From Rostratula benghalensis (Eukaryota; Chordata; Aves; Charadriiformes; Rostratulidae): DNA of 64,000 nt. The stretch is from contig VXAI01000309.1 of NCBI GenBank assembly GCA_013399305.1, forward strand, positions 586,389 through 650,388, in the 5' to 3' direction. The notes below the pieces were generated by a model. It was given only the letters and a program-made list of their open reading frames with translations, searched no databases and had not been told where the DNA came from. Positions 36,731-49,400 of this stretch are shown piece by piece (position 1 is the stretch's first letter; the number at the start of each line of letters is the position of its first letter). Both the position numbers and the translations under genes were made by a program.

Positions 36731-37631
36731 GAATTATGTGGCAAGGTTTTGGTGATGGTGGAGGATGCAGTGGTGGCTTCTGTGACAAACCGTCAGAAGC
36801 TTCTGTGATAATGTGTGATAAAGGCAAAAAAAACTGCTGCACATCTGTAGCTGGAAGAAAGGAGTGAGAATATGTGAGAAAAACAACAATGTGGACACTA
36901 TGGTCAGTAAAGAAGGAAGGGGTGATCCAGGTGCCAGGGCAGAGATTCCACTGCAGCATGTGGTGAAGACCATGGTGAGCCAACTTGTCTTCCTACATCC
37001 CATGGAGATCCATGGTGGAGCAAATTTCCACCTGCAGCCCATGGAGGACCCTATGTCAGAGCATATGGATATGCCCAAAGGAGGCTGTAATGTCATAAGA
37101 AGTCCATGCTGGAACACACTCTTGGCAGGACCTGTGCACCCCTGATCCAATCACACTGGAGCAGGTTTGCTGGCAGGACTTGTGACCCCATGGGAGACCC
37201 TCATAGGAGCAGTCTGTTCCTGAAGGAACTCACCCCATGGAAAGGACATGGAGACAGAGCAGGCCATGAAGAACTGCAGGCCACGGGAAGGGAATATGTT
37301 GCAGAAATCCATAGAGGACTGTCTCCTGTGGGAGAGACCCCACACTGGAGCAGGGGAAGAGTGTGAGGAGGAAGCAGTGTCAGAGATAAGGCATGATGAA
37401 CTCACTGCATTCCCCATTATTCAACCCCCTGTGCTGCTGACAGGGAGGAGGTAGAGAAATTGGAAGTGAAGTTGAGTCTGGGAAGAAGTGGGGGGTGGGG
37501 GAAAGATGTTCTAAAAATGTATTTATTTTCTATTAACTTACTCTGATTTGATTAGCAATAACTTAAAATAATTTCCCTGGGTCAAGTCTGGGTTGCCTGT
37601 GATGGTGATCTACCAGATCAAGTCTGAATTA
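36731..37631 (+). mobile_element. solo LTR of avian endogenous retrovirus (long form) with target-site duplication
   Basis: The LTR runs from TG at 36,737 to about 37,625 (about 889 bases). It is flanked by an exact GAATTA (36,731-36,736 and 37,626-37,631), and the identity extends to CTGAATTA. Family landmarks are 'ggatgcagtggtggcttctg' near 36,763, 'aaaaaaaactgctgcacatc' near 36,826, 'ggcagagattccactgcagc' near 36,939 and 'tttgctggcaggacttgtga' near 37,167. Between about 36,940 and 37,360 an irregular tandem module recurs: a 'cccatggag' or 'ccccatgg' core followed by 'gg.gca'. A region corresponding to a poly(A) signal lies near 37,554 ('caataacttaaaataa') but lacks a perfect AATAAA. The promoter segment expected near 36,800-36,820 is deleted, and the end reads CT instead of CA. 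No internal retroviral genes adjoin it. The open frames across it are artefacts of the tandem module. Confidence 0.82.
36940..37360 (+). repeat. imperfect tandem repeats within the LTR
   Basis: The LTR carries repeated units of roughly 30-65 bases built on 'cccatgg(a/g)' plus a downstream '(c/t)tggagca' core, for example near 37,000, 37,035, 37,110, 37,155, 37,190, 37,232, 37,275 and 37,335. Spacing is uneven and units are diverged. This array is absent from the short LTR at 14 kb. Confidence 0.6.
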
Positions 37632-39811
37632 CACTCCATAAAGTCTAACTCTAGATAACAGGCTCCAGCAAGTCCATAAACTTTTTTAGCTTTCATTAAC
37701 TTGATGGAGTTTCTTTGGCTCAACAAGAGATGTCCATGCAGAAAGCAGTTAATTGCCTTTATTTCTAGATGCATGCAGTCCCCATATACACAGCCCCTAA
37801 TGTCCTAAAGCTCAAATTTAAACTTATGGCATGCCTGTAGTGTGTCATATTCCATCAGGAGCCAATGTGCAAATAACATATTTCCATTTTTAAAGTCTGA
37901 AAAATGTCACAAAAAGCTTTTGGCATTTACATGACTCAGACAATCGTACTTACACCCTCTAATTCTCCCCACATATAATTTCTAATGTTCAGTGTATAAG
38001 CACAGCAGGAAATCAGGAATAACTATTAAAGTAAAATCTGAAGTTCTGCTGCATAGCCATTAAAGTATGCCAGACTACAAAAAGAGAGTATTTAAAATGA
38101 CACTATGACATTTATTGCATAAAAAGTGAAAATCTAAATGTAATGCACTTAAACAACTAATGGTCTTCATATACATAGGGGCTTTTGGATTTACCAAAAA
38201 TTCAGCTCTGCAACTTGGTACACATTAGTGCATTTGCATAAGTGAGGTTTTCACCTGTCTTTATGAAAAAGAAAACCAATAGAAGCAGCTTTTTGTCCAT
38301 TTCTCATGCACCATTTCTTTAACTACCATATTCCAAAAAGGTGTGGTAGACTGTGTTTTCTGCCTTTAGTACTTTAAGAGGAACAAATTAATAATACAGA
38401 GTATCATATATGACCTTTAATTCAAGACAGTAACTATATCTGTTGCACAAGTCATGTTTTGGAACAGGAGCCACAATGGCCAGCTGTATGGACTCACGGT
38501 AACAATGTAAAATGAGAGCCCAACAGTCTGAAATCTCTCCTGATGACAAAGAGGAAGCATAAAGGAGAGTTGTCATCAGCAGAAAGAACAGGGGAAAAGA
38601 AGATGCCATCAGGGTACTAGAAGGGAATATTTGCTTCTTACAGGGGTGTGGTTCCAGGATGGGATGGTCAAATACCAATTAGAACCTAATCACTTGTTCA
38701 GTTTGGAAGCATTTGTAGGTGTCTATGGTCTCACATCTTCATTCTAGGAAAAGAAGAAAGTAGAAAAACAGGGCAATAGGTCATGTGTGACTGCAAAATG
38801 AGGGTGGAGTCCGTCATCTGGTGTGAGGATGAATGTGCACATATGCAGAAGGTGTGCACATGGCAGGAGGATGAGTATAAATTCACAGTTGTATTGCCAT
38901 TACCGCTGTTGACCAGGAAAAACACGATAGATACTCTTCAGAGAAAGAAAAGTTCAGTTTTCCATTCTTCAGCCTACCACATGTATCTTCTGCAAATTCA
39001 GCAATATGTTCTGCTGCCACATATTTTTCTGATAGAGACAGGATAAGGTCTTTAAATTTTAGGTCTCACAGTACTGCTCTGAACTTTTATGTGAGGAATT
39101 AATGAGGATGCTTTTACTTGAAGACAGAAAAGGCCTTGAGAGAATTTTGAAAATCTGAAGTTGTTTAAATTCCTGGCAAGCAGAGAATTTATTTCTGAAA
39201 AGGAAAAGCTCAGATTTTTAGGTGGAGTGCACTTTAAGTGTGTAAGAGATACAAGGTATCAATTAACTTTATAAAGGTTGAGCAGTGTGGAAGATGCAGT
39301 AAAAACATCAGAAAAAGAATTTAATTCCCTCAGTGCTTATTTGGATAATTTTCTTTTAAGATTACATAGTGACTAGTATCATGGCTACCATTAGCCACTG
39401 GCAACTGAATCTACATACAAAATAGAAAAACAATTTGGCTACTCAATATATGTAGGAATGATCATCACCGCCCTCAAAATGGAAGAAAAAAAGAAAAGCT
39501 AGGTGTATGGCTAAAATTTCCAAATGTCAAATAGTACATACCACCACTGATTTATTCGGCTGCTATTCTCAGCATTTCCCAATTGCCTCAGCTTCCAGTA
39601 GTAACACTGTTTAATTCCCTGTTCTCTGTGAAGGACATCCAAACAGGACTTCCTCCACATTTCATAAACAGTATTGATGAAATTTGGAACCGAAGTGAGT
39701 GTTCCAATGAAATTTTGCAGTTTACATGTCAGATCTTTTTTCATAAATTGTGACGTGAGTGTTTTCGACTCCTGTTTAAAAGTCAAAAACCTTCAGGAAG
39801 GGAAAAGTGGA

Positions 39812-39830
39812 CAGAAAGAAAGAAAGAAAA
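39812..39830. repeat. (GAAA)n short tandem repeat
   Basis: About four to five units of GAAA are followed by 'agcgagaaagcg'. It is a short purine tract. Confidence 0.85.
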
Positions 39831-41156
39831 GCGAGAAAGCGTGAAGGACAGAAACAGTAACATATATTACTTAGCAACTGTAGTATGTAGGAAGTGTACA
39901 CAGTGTTTCAGAATCACAAACACAAGATAGGTGGTCCTGGACCTGTATATTGCAATCAACATAGGCAGTGGTTTCATTTGGCTCTCAAATTCAGTTACCA
40001 CAGTGAAGCTAAGTTTCATCCTGAACTTGTATAATGTAAACAATAGAAGCATAGGTGAAGTCATTAAGATTTTGTTTTAAATCAGAGAGATCTAATTTCT
40101 CATTTCTTTTTGCATTTGGAGAACTTAACACCACATTAAAAATAAAAATGAAAAAAAAAAAAAACCAACATGTTTTCTGTTACACAGGGGATACTATAAA
40201 ACCCAACTTTTTTGTATTTTCTGCTGTCTGTATGGTTGTTGAAAAGGCAGACAGAAAAGCTGGCCCACTTGTGACTGGGACATACACATCACAAAAATAG
40301 CACATGTTAAGACAGGGATCTTTCTAGCTGTATAAATCTATTGCTGTTATTCACACAATAGCTGTCTCATGGAAACATTAGTCATTTGGAAAGAAGAGGG
40401 TTGAAAGCCTTTAGCAACCAGGTTAAAAATACCAAGCTCCAGAGTACCATTCTGCTCTTGTGAAAATGTGCTACATTGCCTGTGTCGTAGAATCACAACT
40501 TTCTGGCCTGGACACCTACTGTGTAAAGCATACTTGTTCTTATTCTCAGGAGACCAAAAATGAATAAGGCAAGAGGCATTCTGTAACACAAAGTGAAAAT
40601 AATTAATTCAGTAATAAGCCTGAGGTAGTTAAACGTGTGATTTCTTGAGGGTCAAAAAAGCTATGTATAAAATAGGTCGGTTTCCAAGACAGCCTAAAAT
40701 CTCAAGTTAGTAAATGTCAAGAAGGGAAAAAGATACAGAAATTGGCACTACCCTGAAAACTATAAAAATACGCAATTCTTCAATATCAAGCATAAAAGGT
40801 GTCAAAGGATGTGTTTTCATAAGAAGATTACTTTAAAGAAGAAAATAACAGGTTTTCATATAACAGTTGCATTACTTTACTGTGTAATACCTGTTAAAGA
40901 CACTCCTTGTAACACTTTTTACTTCTGGAACGTTACTGGAGGTAAATTCAAAAACAACCCAAAGTAAAAGGACTGTATTAAGCTTATGATAACTGTGATA
41001 AGCATTGATTAAATATTTCTTTGTACACAAGTGAACAACCTGCCACTACTCATAATATAATATAAATCCAGTTGCTTAGATGATGTTAAGTCAGAAACAC
41101 AGAACTGTTTTTTTGTTAGGTTGTTGGGGTTTTTTTATTGACAGTGGTAAGTCACA

Positions 41157-41224
41157 GTTCTTCATATATAACCATATATACCAATATAGTTCTTCATATA
41201 TAGTTCTTCATATATAACCATATG
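41157..41224. repeat. AT-rich direct repeat cluster
   Basis: The unit 'gttcttcatatataaccata' occurs at both ends of the segment, with a partial copy 'gttcttcatatata' between them. The sequence is rich in TATA steps and so easily melted. It looks like local duplication. Confidence 0.85.
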
Positions 41225-44002
41225 AACATTTATTATTCATTACAGTAATTCCAAGTAGTCAAGTAGTATAGAGCCCTGAAATAGCACAGCCCAACGACAC
41301 AAACATTTAAATTGATCAGTTATCCAGAATGATTTATAACAAGGCTGGTAGACCTACAATTTTTAAGCAAATAATTCCATAAATTTTTTAAAAGTAGAGG
41401 GAAATCAGAAAACTTCAGGACTTAAGGAAGGAATTATATTAATCTTTCTACCATGAGGTTTTATTCTTTAAAAATTAAAATCTGTGCATAATTTTATACT
41501 GGTGAATTACACTGGTGAATATTTCATGGAGTGCAATGGAGTGCAAATTCAGAAAAAACTCACAAGAGTTGAAGAGATAATCTAGGATGATAGGAGCAGG
41601 CTACTATGGATTTCTGTGGAATCTAGACATACTTGAAAAGAAAAGCAAGATCAATAAGTGAAGTTCATAACATGCGGTCATCAGGTTAAAATTTTTTTGT
41701 GTTATTTCTGTAGGTGTTTATATGCATGGCATTTGCCTGCCACCCACTAACTTTGGAATGTTAACTCATCCAAACTCATCTGAGCAGTAAAAAGAAGACA
41801 ATGGAGGTCCTAAAGTCATATGGAACTGAACACCTTGCTAGAGAAGAGTAAGGGACTTATATTCTAGCATACCCAGAAATACAGGAGCAGTAACTGAGCT
41901 ATTCTGTCTCCTAGAGCCTGGCTGTTCAAAAAATATATAACACCAGATATCCTCCAGAATAGGGGACAGAGGTAAGTAGCAATAACACTGAGAAACAAAT
42001 TAAACACAAACCCATACAAACCAGATATCATTAAACCAAATATACATGGAAGAGCTTTTTAAAAAGTGTGTATATACTTACTCTTCCCTTCAGACTCAAC
42101 AAGATGTTCATATGATATCAGTTGGACAGCTTAGTGAACTCAGATCTTTACCATTGATACAAAGGTCTAATTCTAAATATCAGTGACAAGGTCAGGGCTT
42201 GATCAGGGATGAATCATGACTAAGAAAATGCAGAGTCACTGTCTTTGGTGGTTTTTCTTTGGTCCTTTCTTTCTTTAAAAAACCAGCAGGATTATATGAC
42301 AAAGTCATCATTGACTGCAGCTTTTAAAATATGCCTTATCAAAGCAAAAACAATTTATTATGTTTCTGATGGTATTTCATATGGGAAAACAATGATAATT
42401 AGCTGTACCAAATTATCACCTGTCTTAGGATACCAATTTCAGCTGTTGTCAAGTGCTTGTCTCAGTTGGTCTTCCTTTCCAACATTCTGTGAGTGACAGT
42501 TTTTAAACTAATAGCAACTTTATATCATACATAAAAGACAAGTGAAAAAATAAAAACCACACAAACATGTTGCTAGCTGAAGAGTTTGACCACATTGTCA
42601 CTCAAAAAAAAGAGCAGTATAGATTACACATCCTAAGGGCCTCAAGAAATATGCTATTTCTCACTCTTCAAGACTGAGCAGCTATAACTCACAACTTAAA
42701 GCAAGACACTTGCAGGCTTTCACACATGGTCTTTGACACAACATCCTGAAATATTGTTTTTGTCTATGCTTTACTGTCAAGTTGCTGAAGAATGAAATTC
42801 TTTTTGCAACACAAAATTTAAGAGTTGACAATATATTTTTTGCTCTAGTTTGATGTCTTGAGCCTGTGACAGTGGCTTTAATTTATTATAATAATTTCAG
42901 GGGGCTACATTTTAGCACTGAGTGCCATAAGTTAACACTAGACATAGAAGCCTGTGAACGCTAACTCATTTCAAATTTGATGAGAGGTTTTTTCCATATA
43001 TTTTTCTGATGTGAAGATTCACGTGTCCTTTAAAACAAAGTAACTTAAGATTTTGTGACTTTTAAGCAAGGTTTTAGTCAATAAACATTTTTTCTTTAAT
43101 GTACATCAGCCAGGGTTGATCTGGAATAGGACAACTTAAGTTTTAATCCAACAGTTTTTGAAGAATTTTGAAAAAACTTGCAGCCAATGTGGTAAAAGAT
43201 ATTTAAGGCAGTGCATTAGGGAAAGAAAAGGAAATAAATGAGAAGACAAATCAAACAATGTAAGTAGATGGGATTTTTTCTAAGGCAACATGAGTCAGTA
43301 TGCAAAAACAGACATAGAATGCTCTAATTGGAAATAGCCCTTTATAATACCTGGTTATTTTTTCCTGCTGTTCAGGATGGGAATGTGAGATGAGGAAGCA
43401 AAAAGCCCCAATGTGACTGAACCGCCTGCTGAAAAGAAACACTTCATCTACCACAATGTAAAAAAATTTTATTCCTTTTTTTCTCTCATTCACAGTGTGG
43501 CCAGCTGCAGTCTGCACACAAAAAAATTGGAAGTGTATGTTGGACAGTAGTGATTAAGAAAAGGTGTTGACAAGAGAAGTATCATTTATTCTGCTGCGAC
43601 AAGAAAATGAAGCCTGAACACCTAGCCACGAAGACGGTTTGGAGTAACACCATGGCAGCAGTTCCTCTGATAGAAAGAGTGTAGATGGCAAAATACTTTT
43701 AATGGATGGATTTTGACTGTGACTAGAGCACAACAGCTGAAGTGAAAACCACATCAATCACTTTCTCCACTACACAGCAGGAATTTTTACATAAACATCA
43801 ATTTGCATTTTGATTTTAGCTCCTTTGTTACACAAAGGTAGGGGAAGCAGCCACAGCTGGTGGCTGCTTAAGTTTGTTCTTAAGGAGAATAAACTAATAT
43901 TGGTTGTGCAAACTATTCTACAGACAATATCTATATAGGCCACATAATGTGTTGTGTTGGCAAGACTGTAACCTTTCTCTCTATTTAGTATGGGTAAACT
44001 CA

Positions 44003-44500
44003 CATCTGGAGTACTCTGCTCAGCACTGCACTTCCTAGCACAAGATTCACGTTGACTTACAGGAGCTACTCAAGTGAGGTCCACAAAGAAGTTTATGGAG
44101 CTGGATTGCCTGCTGTAGGAAGAGAAGTTGAGAGAAATTAAGTTTTCAGCTTGAAGAGAAGTCTAAAGGAGACCTTATCAGTCTCTGGAACTACCTAAAG
44201 GGAGGAGATAGAGAAGAAAAGAGCGAGGCACCTCTTGGAGATGCACATTAGAAGGATAGAAGGCAAGAGTTACAAGGTGTAATAGAGGACATTCTGATTA
44301 GATATTAGAGGTGAGGCTAATTAACACTAATAACAGTGAGTCTAACCAAACACTGAAGCAGGGGCTCAAATAGGCTGTGAAATCATAGTCCTGGGAGATA
44401 TTAAAACTTGACAAATCAAAGCCCAAGGCAGCTAGTTATAGTAGGCCTTGATTTGAGTGGGAAATTGAATTCGATGACTTTCGGACACCCCTTCCAATAA
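44003..44500 (+). mobile_element. old, strongly diverged CR1 LINE fragment
   Basis: The block order of a CR1 3' half in plus orientation is visible: 'ctggagtactctgctcagc' (44,006), 'ttcagcttgaagagaagtct' (about 44,145), 'ggagaccttatcagtctctg' (about 44,168), 'gacattctgattagatatta' (about 44,288), then the 3' end 'ccccttccaata' near 44,487. The ORF2 frame is destroyed by many stops and indels, and the terminal octamer is not preserved. It is clearly older than the 9.7 kb copy. Confidence 0.8.
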
Positions 44501-46407
44501 TTTCTTTTTTAGTATTTTACTATACAAATAAATATGAAAAATACAAGCTGTATCAGCAACCAAAAGTGACTTTGTCAATGATTTTAATCATGCATAATTA
44601 TTTTCCCAGCTGTCTTACAACTTCCCAGTTTAATCTCACCATAGATGAGTTTGAAGATGTGAATTATAAATCAAATCAAGGCTCTGAATGTTCTCAGTCT
44701 TGCCCCACATTAAGTATATAGTGCTACGTTATTCATCAAACTGCCAGAGCCTGTAAATCCTGGTAAGTCCACACATGATTTAAACACGCAGTGTCTCTTC
44801 AAACACATATGCAGGACCTAATAATAAAGACATATTAATCAATTTAGAAGTCAAGATTTGGTTCACTTACCTCGTGGTTTTTAGACACCCTGATTTACTA
44901 TTGTGAATTTTGTGAATCTAAACAAAGCTGTCTTCTTAGCAGGCAGAAATAATGCCATGTCTTTTTTGGTTTCATGAATGCAGATCCTCTGGCATAGAGG
45001 CTGAAATATTTTATTAATGATAAATATGCTACCACCATAGACCTTTGAAAGAGAAACTTTTTTTCTTGTTTCATTTCCCAATTACATGGTTAGGGTCCTT
45101 TTTATTTCCGTTTGCGTAGTAGTTCAACAGTCTTCTTCCTCCTAAACTTGTTCTTCACATTTTAAATCTACCACTATCCATCCATTCTGATTATAACTAT
45201 AGACCAAACTCTTATGAGTGACTCATACAGAAGGAACATCAACCATATGCATTCATTTGTGCTGTTTTATGAAGAACCACTTTGGTGGATATTGATATAA
45301 AACATTTGTGACAACCTGTTAGAAAATTAAATTTGCCCAACAAAGTTCACAGAGAAGAGTCTATCAAAATAGACATCAACAAGGATGAAAAAGAAGCCCA
45401 AAACTCTTATGGAATTCTTTCATACATTTCAAGGAAAAGGAAACTCTCAAGTTTGCAGGTCAAAAGCTGCCTTTAGCCTTCAAAGCATCAGTCAAGCAGA
45501 GGAAATGGTGCAGAGATACAGAGAAAGTTTCATGTTTCCCCCCACCTCATTGCTGATCCTTGTTTGCATTTTTTGACAAAGAGATGTAATGGGAGACAGT
45601 TTTAACTGAAACATAGGGGGAAGTTACAGTAGCAAAGAGATAGGATCCTGTCCAACAGAACAAGACAAAGGAAATATTTCCCCACACCTCAGCAACTCAG
45701 CTGTGGCCATGCCAGAACAGTGTTTCAGCTGTAGCAGGTGGTTTTAAAGCTTTTTTGCCCTTCCTCATAAATTCACAGAGGCCAAACCGATCCTCAGCCT
45801 AAATTATAGATGTGAACAGTTGTTGAACAAGCCTGAGGATGCTTTGACTTGTGAGAGCACAGAGCACATCTGACTGCTTTGCAGTACTCAACATACACAG
45901 AAAGATATGGGCTCATCAAACTACATTCATTCTTGGAAAAAGAATGGAGCTTAAATATTTTCATAGATAATACCATTCTGTTACATTTTTCCCCTTCTTC
46001 TGTTCTATATGCCTTTTCTCACCCTCTATCTCACCTTTTTCCCTGTATTACTCAGAATACCATACAGACTTAGAGAGAAGATGAGCACTCAGATCAGTAG
46101 AAACCAAGCTGTACAAGCTTGCCAACTACCATTTTTTTTCCTTATCTTTCCTCTGTTTTAATTCATGGCAAATGTGAGCTTTCGCAGTCACTTATGTTCA
46201 CTTTCACATGCACTTAAAGTAAAGCTTTAACAAAAGCTTTTCCAAAAACACTTTCTATTGGATTCCTACTATGTTCATTTGATATTATACTCCATATTCA
46301 CAATCATAATCCTTTCTGCATCAGCCCAAGGAAGAGTTGCATGCTATGGTGAGGTCATTTTACCATATTTACTGGAATCTTTAATCAAAACCAACATTCA
46401 TTAGGAA

Positions 46408-46426
46408 GGGGGGAGGGGGCGGGGGG
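46408..46426 (+). other. G-run cluster
   Basis: Three G-runs of 6, 5 and 6 bases are separated by A and C. Only three independent runs of three or more are present, so the canonical four-run G-quadruplex rule is not strictly met. A two-layer or intermolecular structure is possible. Confidence 0.75.
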
Positions 46427-49400
46427 AAAAACCTTTATACAACTACATAGAACATGTTGGTATATAACAACTTGGTAAACCACTCTTGTTTTGATATTTG
46501 CCTACTCACAAAGAACATAGAGTGCACTGGTTTACTCTCAAGCATTAGTTCAGACACCAACATAGTTTTGTTTCTATATAATACTGATGTGCATCTACCA
46601 AGCATCAAACAATACACAAATCTGATTGGGCTGCATGTCAGTACTTGGAAAACGCTACAGACCACTGGTATGGTGTTACATCAATACTGACACAATAAAG
46701 GTACAAAGTCATACCAATATAGCTATGTGTATATTTTCCTGAAACCACACAGATTACAGTGTACTCAAGAATTTAAATAAATTGTATTTCAGATTGTCTG
46801 AGTGAGCTCCAGTGTCACAATCCTACCAGTCATGTATGCTGTTCTACAAATTTATTGAAATCAAAATGGAAAAACTGGTTTTAGCACATCATAAAATTGT
46901 CATTCACTTTTGTCTGTTTGATAGGTTGGTTTTGTTTTGTTTGGTTTGGTTTCAAGAAATGACCACACATCAGATAAACAAGAAATTTCGAAGTATTCTT
47001 AGGGTGCCTTACAGTAGACCACAAAATATGTCCTAGTGTCTGCCATAGGTCATACTCAATCAATTCCATTAATTTCCTCACTTACTTACATGAGCAAATC
47101 ACTCATAAGTGAAAAATGAATAGGAAACTTCAAATGCAGGATTTAGGTCACCACTTCTGAAATGACATTAATGTACACAGTGACACTCTCAAAGATAAAC
47201 AAAACCTACATTCATCAAACAACAAAGCATCAAGCAAGAGCACATAAAAGAACAGGTTGACTTTTCCTCTGATTTCTGTTGTGCATAAAACAGCAGAGAA
47301 AAAACTATGAAATACAAGATATGATGTAGAATCTTCATCAAGCAATGAATGGCTGATCATTTCATAGAATCACTAACAAATCTGAATATACACATCGTAG
47401 TAAATAAGCTCTTGATAACTCATCTTCATTTTTCCTATTTCATGAATCAGAATTTATATTGGATTCCATGATTACTTAATTGGTACCCACAAACCTCTTC
47501 CACCCTTGCATTATCGCTGTGTTTTCCCTGTGCACCCCAAACTTCTAAGACCTACTGCTGGCAAAAGAACCTACTTGATAGAAGTCATATTGTTTGTAAA
47601 ATACCCAACAAAAGAACTCCAAAAGAACTCTACCCTACTTTAAAGTAAATGCAGTAGCCCATTATTATTTGAAATACACAGTATATGCCTGAATCTCTAG
47701 AGGAGTGGTTTTCAATGTCTGTTCTAGCCCAAGAAATCTCTAAACTATAATATATGTTTGTTAGGACATATAAGGGAGCACAGAAACATGCACCTGGGTA
47801 TAAAAAGGATTTAGTAATGTTAGGTGACTAGACCTGTTCACATTATATACTTTCTTTGATACAGTATGGACATCACCAAAATATACATGGCTACTTGAGC
47901 TCTGGCACAACAGTGAACTGAATGGCTCTAGTCAGGGTTAGTAATGGAAACCACTCAAAATTCAGTAACTTTCTGTAAATTTTTATAAACAAAACAAGCC
48001 AATATAAATTATGCACCTCTATGATTCATACAGCTTAGGTTTGTGCAAATAAAATCAAAGATTAGAGCTTCCAAAACTTACAGGGTCAACCTACGAATTG
48101 ATGAGCAGTACACTGCAATTTTGAACTACTAAATCTTATGCAAAAAAAAGTAAAAGAAAAAGGTGAAATTAAACTTGCTACAACTGTTTTAATGGATTCA
48201 GTATGAATTCTTTTGCAAATCAGTAAAGCTAAAATAAAATGTCTAAACTGTTAGATAACGCAAAGAGAACACTAGTATATTTCTCCGCCTTTTCCAAATA
48301 ATCAGCCTGGAAGCAACCAAAATGAGACTGCTGTTTCTACAAGAGTGGGAAGGACTTTGCAAATCTATTTACTTACAAAGGAGTTCACTTCCGTTTTAGT
48401 CTTAAGAAGTAAAATAAAATACAATTTACCTGTTGATAAGGTGCCAGAGATGTGCAGACAGAGGATGACAGATGTTTCAGAAATCCAGCAATAAAAAAGA
48501 TAGCTTAATTGTTACTCCCCCCCCCTCCAAACGCCAAAGTCAACAACAACAGAAGCTAAATGTTCTGTTGTCACTGTTTTGCCAGTGAAATATTCCAAGG
48601 TGGTGGGTCTCCTGACCCATCACAGACAGCTTGTGTAGATTGAAAGTACACACAACATAACTGGTCCTCAGAACACAGATGGTCTCATTACACTAATGAA
48701 AAGCAAAAGTTGCCTTTAAGTGATATCATAGAATATGAGTATGGGGCAATAATTTAAAAAAAAAAACAAACCACCATATTGAGAAACTCCCTTCCTGAAG
48801 AAGGGCTACTGAACTTTAAATAGTTTTGCACTTCTTGTATTCACTTGCTGAGAGATTAATCCCCAAAAGACTTTTGTGAAATAGCAAAGAAGTGAATAGT
48901 CTTTTCCACTTTGTTACACATTGTGTGCACAAGGATACATATGCATATCTTAATGCATCAGGTTTGCTGTAGAGCTAGGAGTCATAGTTTAATGTTCTGG
49001 CATGCACTGGTCATCTATCTACTGTTAATCATGCAGAGGAAGCTCTTCATTCTCAAGAGACTCATGTTATTCACTGAATAAAAGGTATGGATTAAGATAT
49101 TAGGACAGAATGATCTAGTCTCATTTGCATCACACTCAGTGAAACACCAGGAAATCATCGTCACCATCGCAATGATAATGTAGTACATGGGAATCAGGAG
49201 GAACTGCTGCTCCAGCTTTTGGTTTCAAACAAGGGATTTCAAACAAAAATGGGAGGACTGGACTGAAATATATCTGGTAGCTGTTAGCCCAATTTAAGAG
49301 CTAAGGAATGCATTAAAATGCTTTGTTCATCAAATCCTTAAGGGCCTACTAATAAAATACATTTGGGAATATTACAAAGGTAATTTTGTGCAGTTTTAAT

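Larger units (their letters stand above)
37632..44002. other. AT-rich non-coding stretch
   Basis: No gene is recognised with confidence. It contains a (GAAA)n tract at 39,812-39,830, an A-run near 40,149-40,163 and an AT-rich direct repeat at 41,157-41,224. On the minus strand, 39,771-39,542 is a 230-base open block with acceptor-like and donor-like borders (see findings). Confidence 0.5.

Noticed and set aside
36734..37454. Several frames of 68-138 codons on both strands as possible genes
   Set aside because: They lie wholly inside the solo LTR and arise from its tandem module.
13993..37625. The two LTRs as the ends of one large provirus
   Set aside because: They differ in termini, length and target duplications (CTATAC/CTATAA against GAATTA), and no retroviral genes lie between them.
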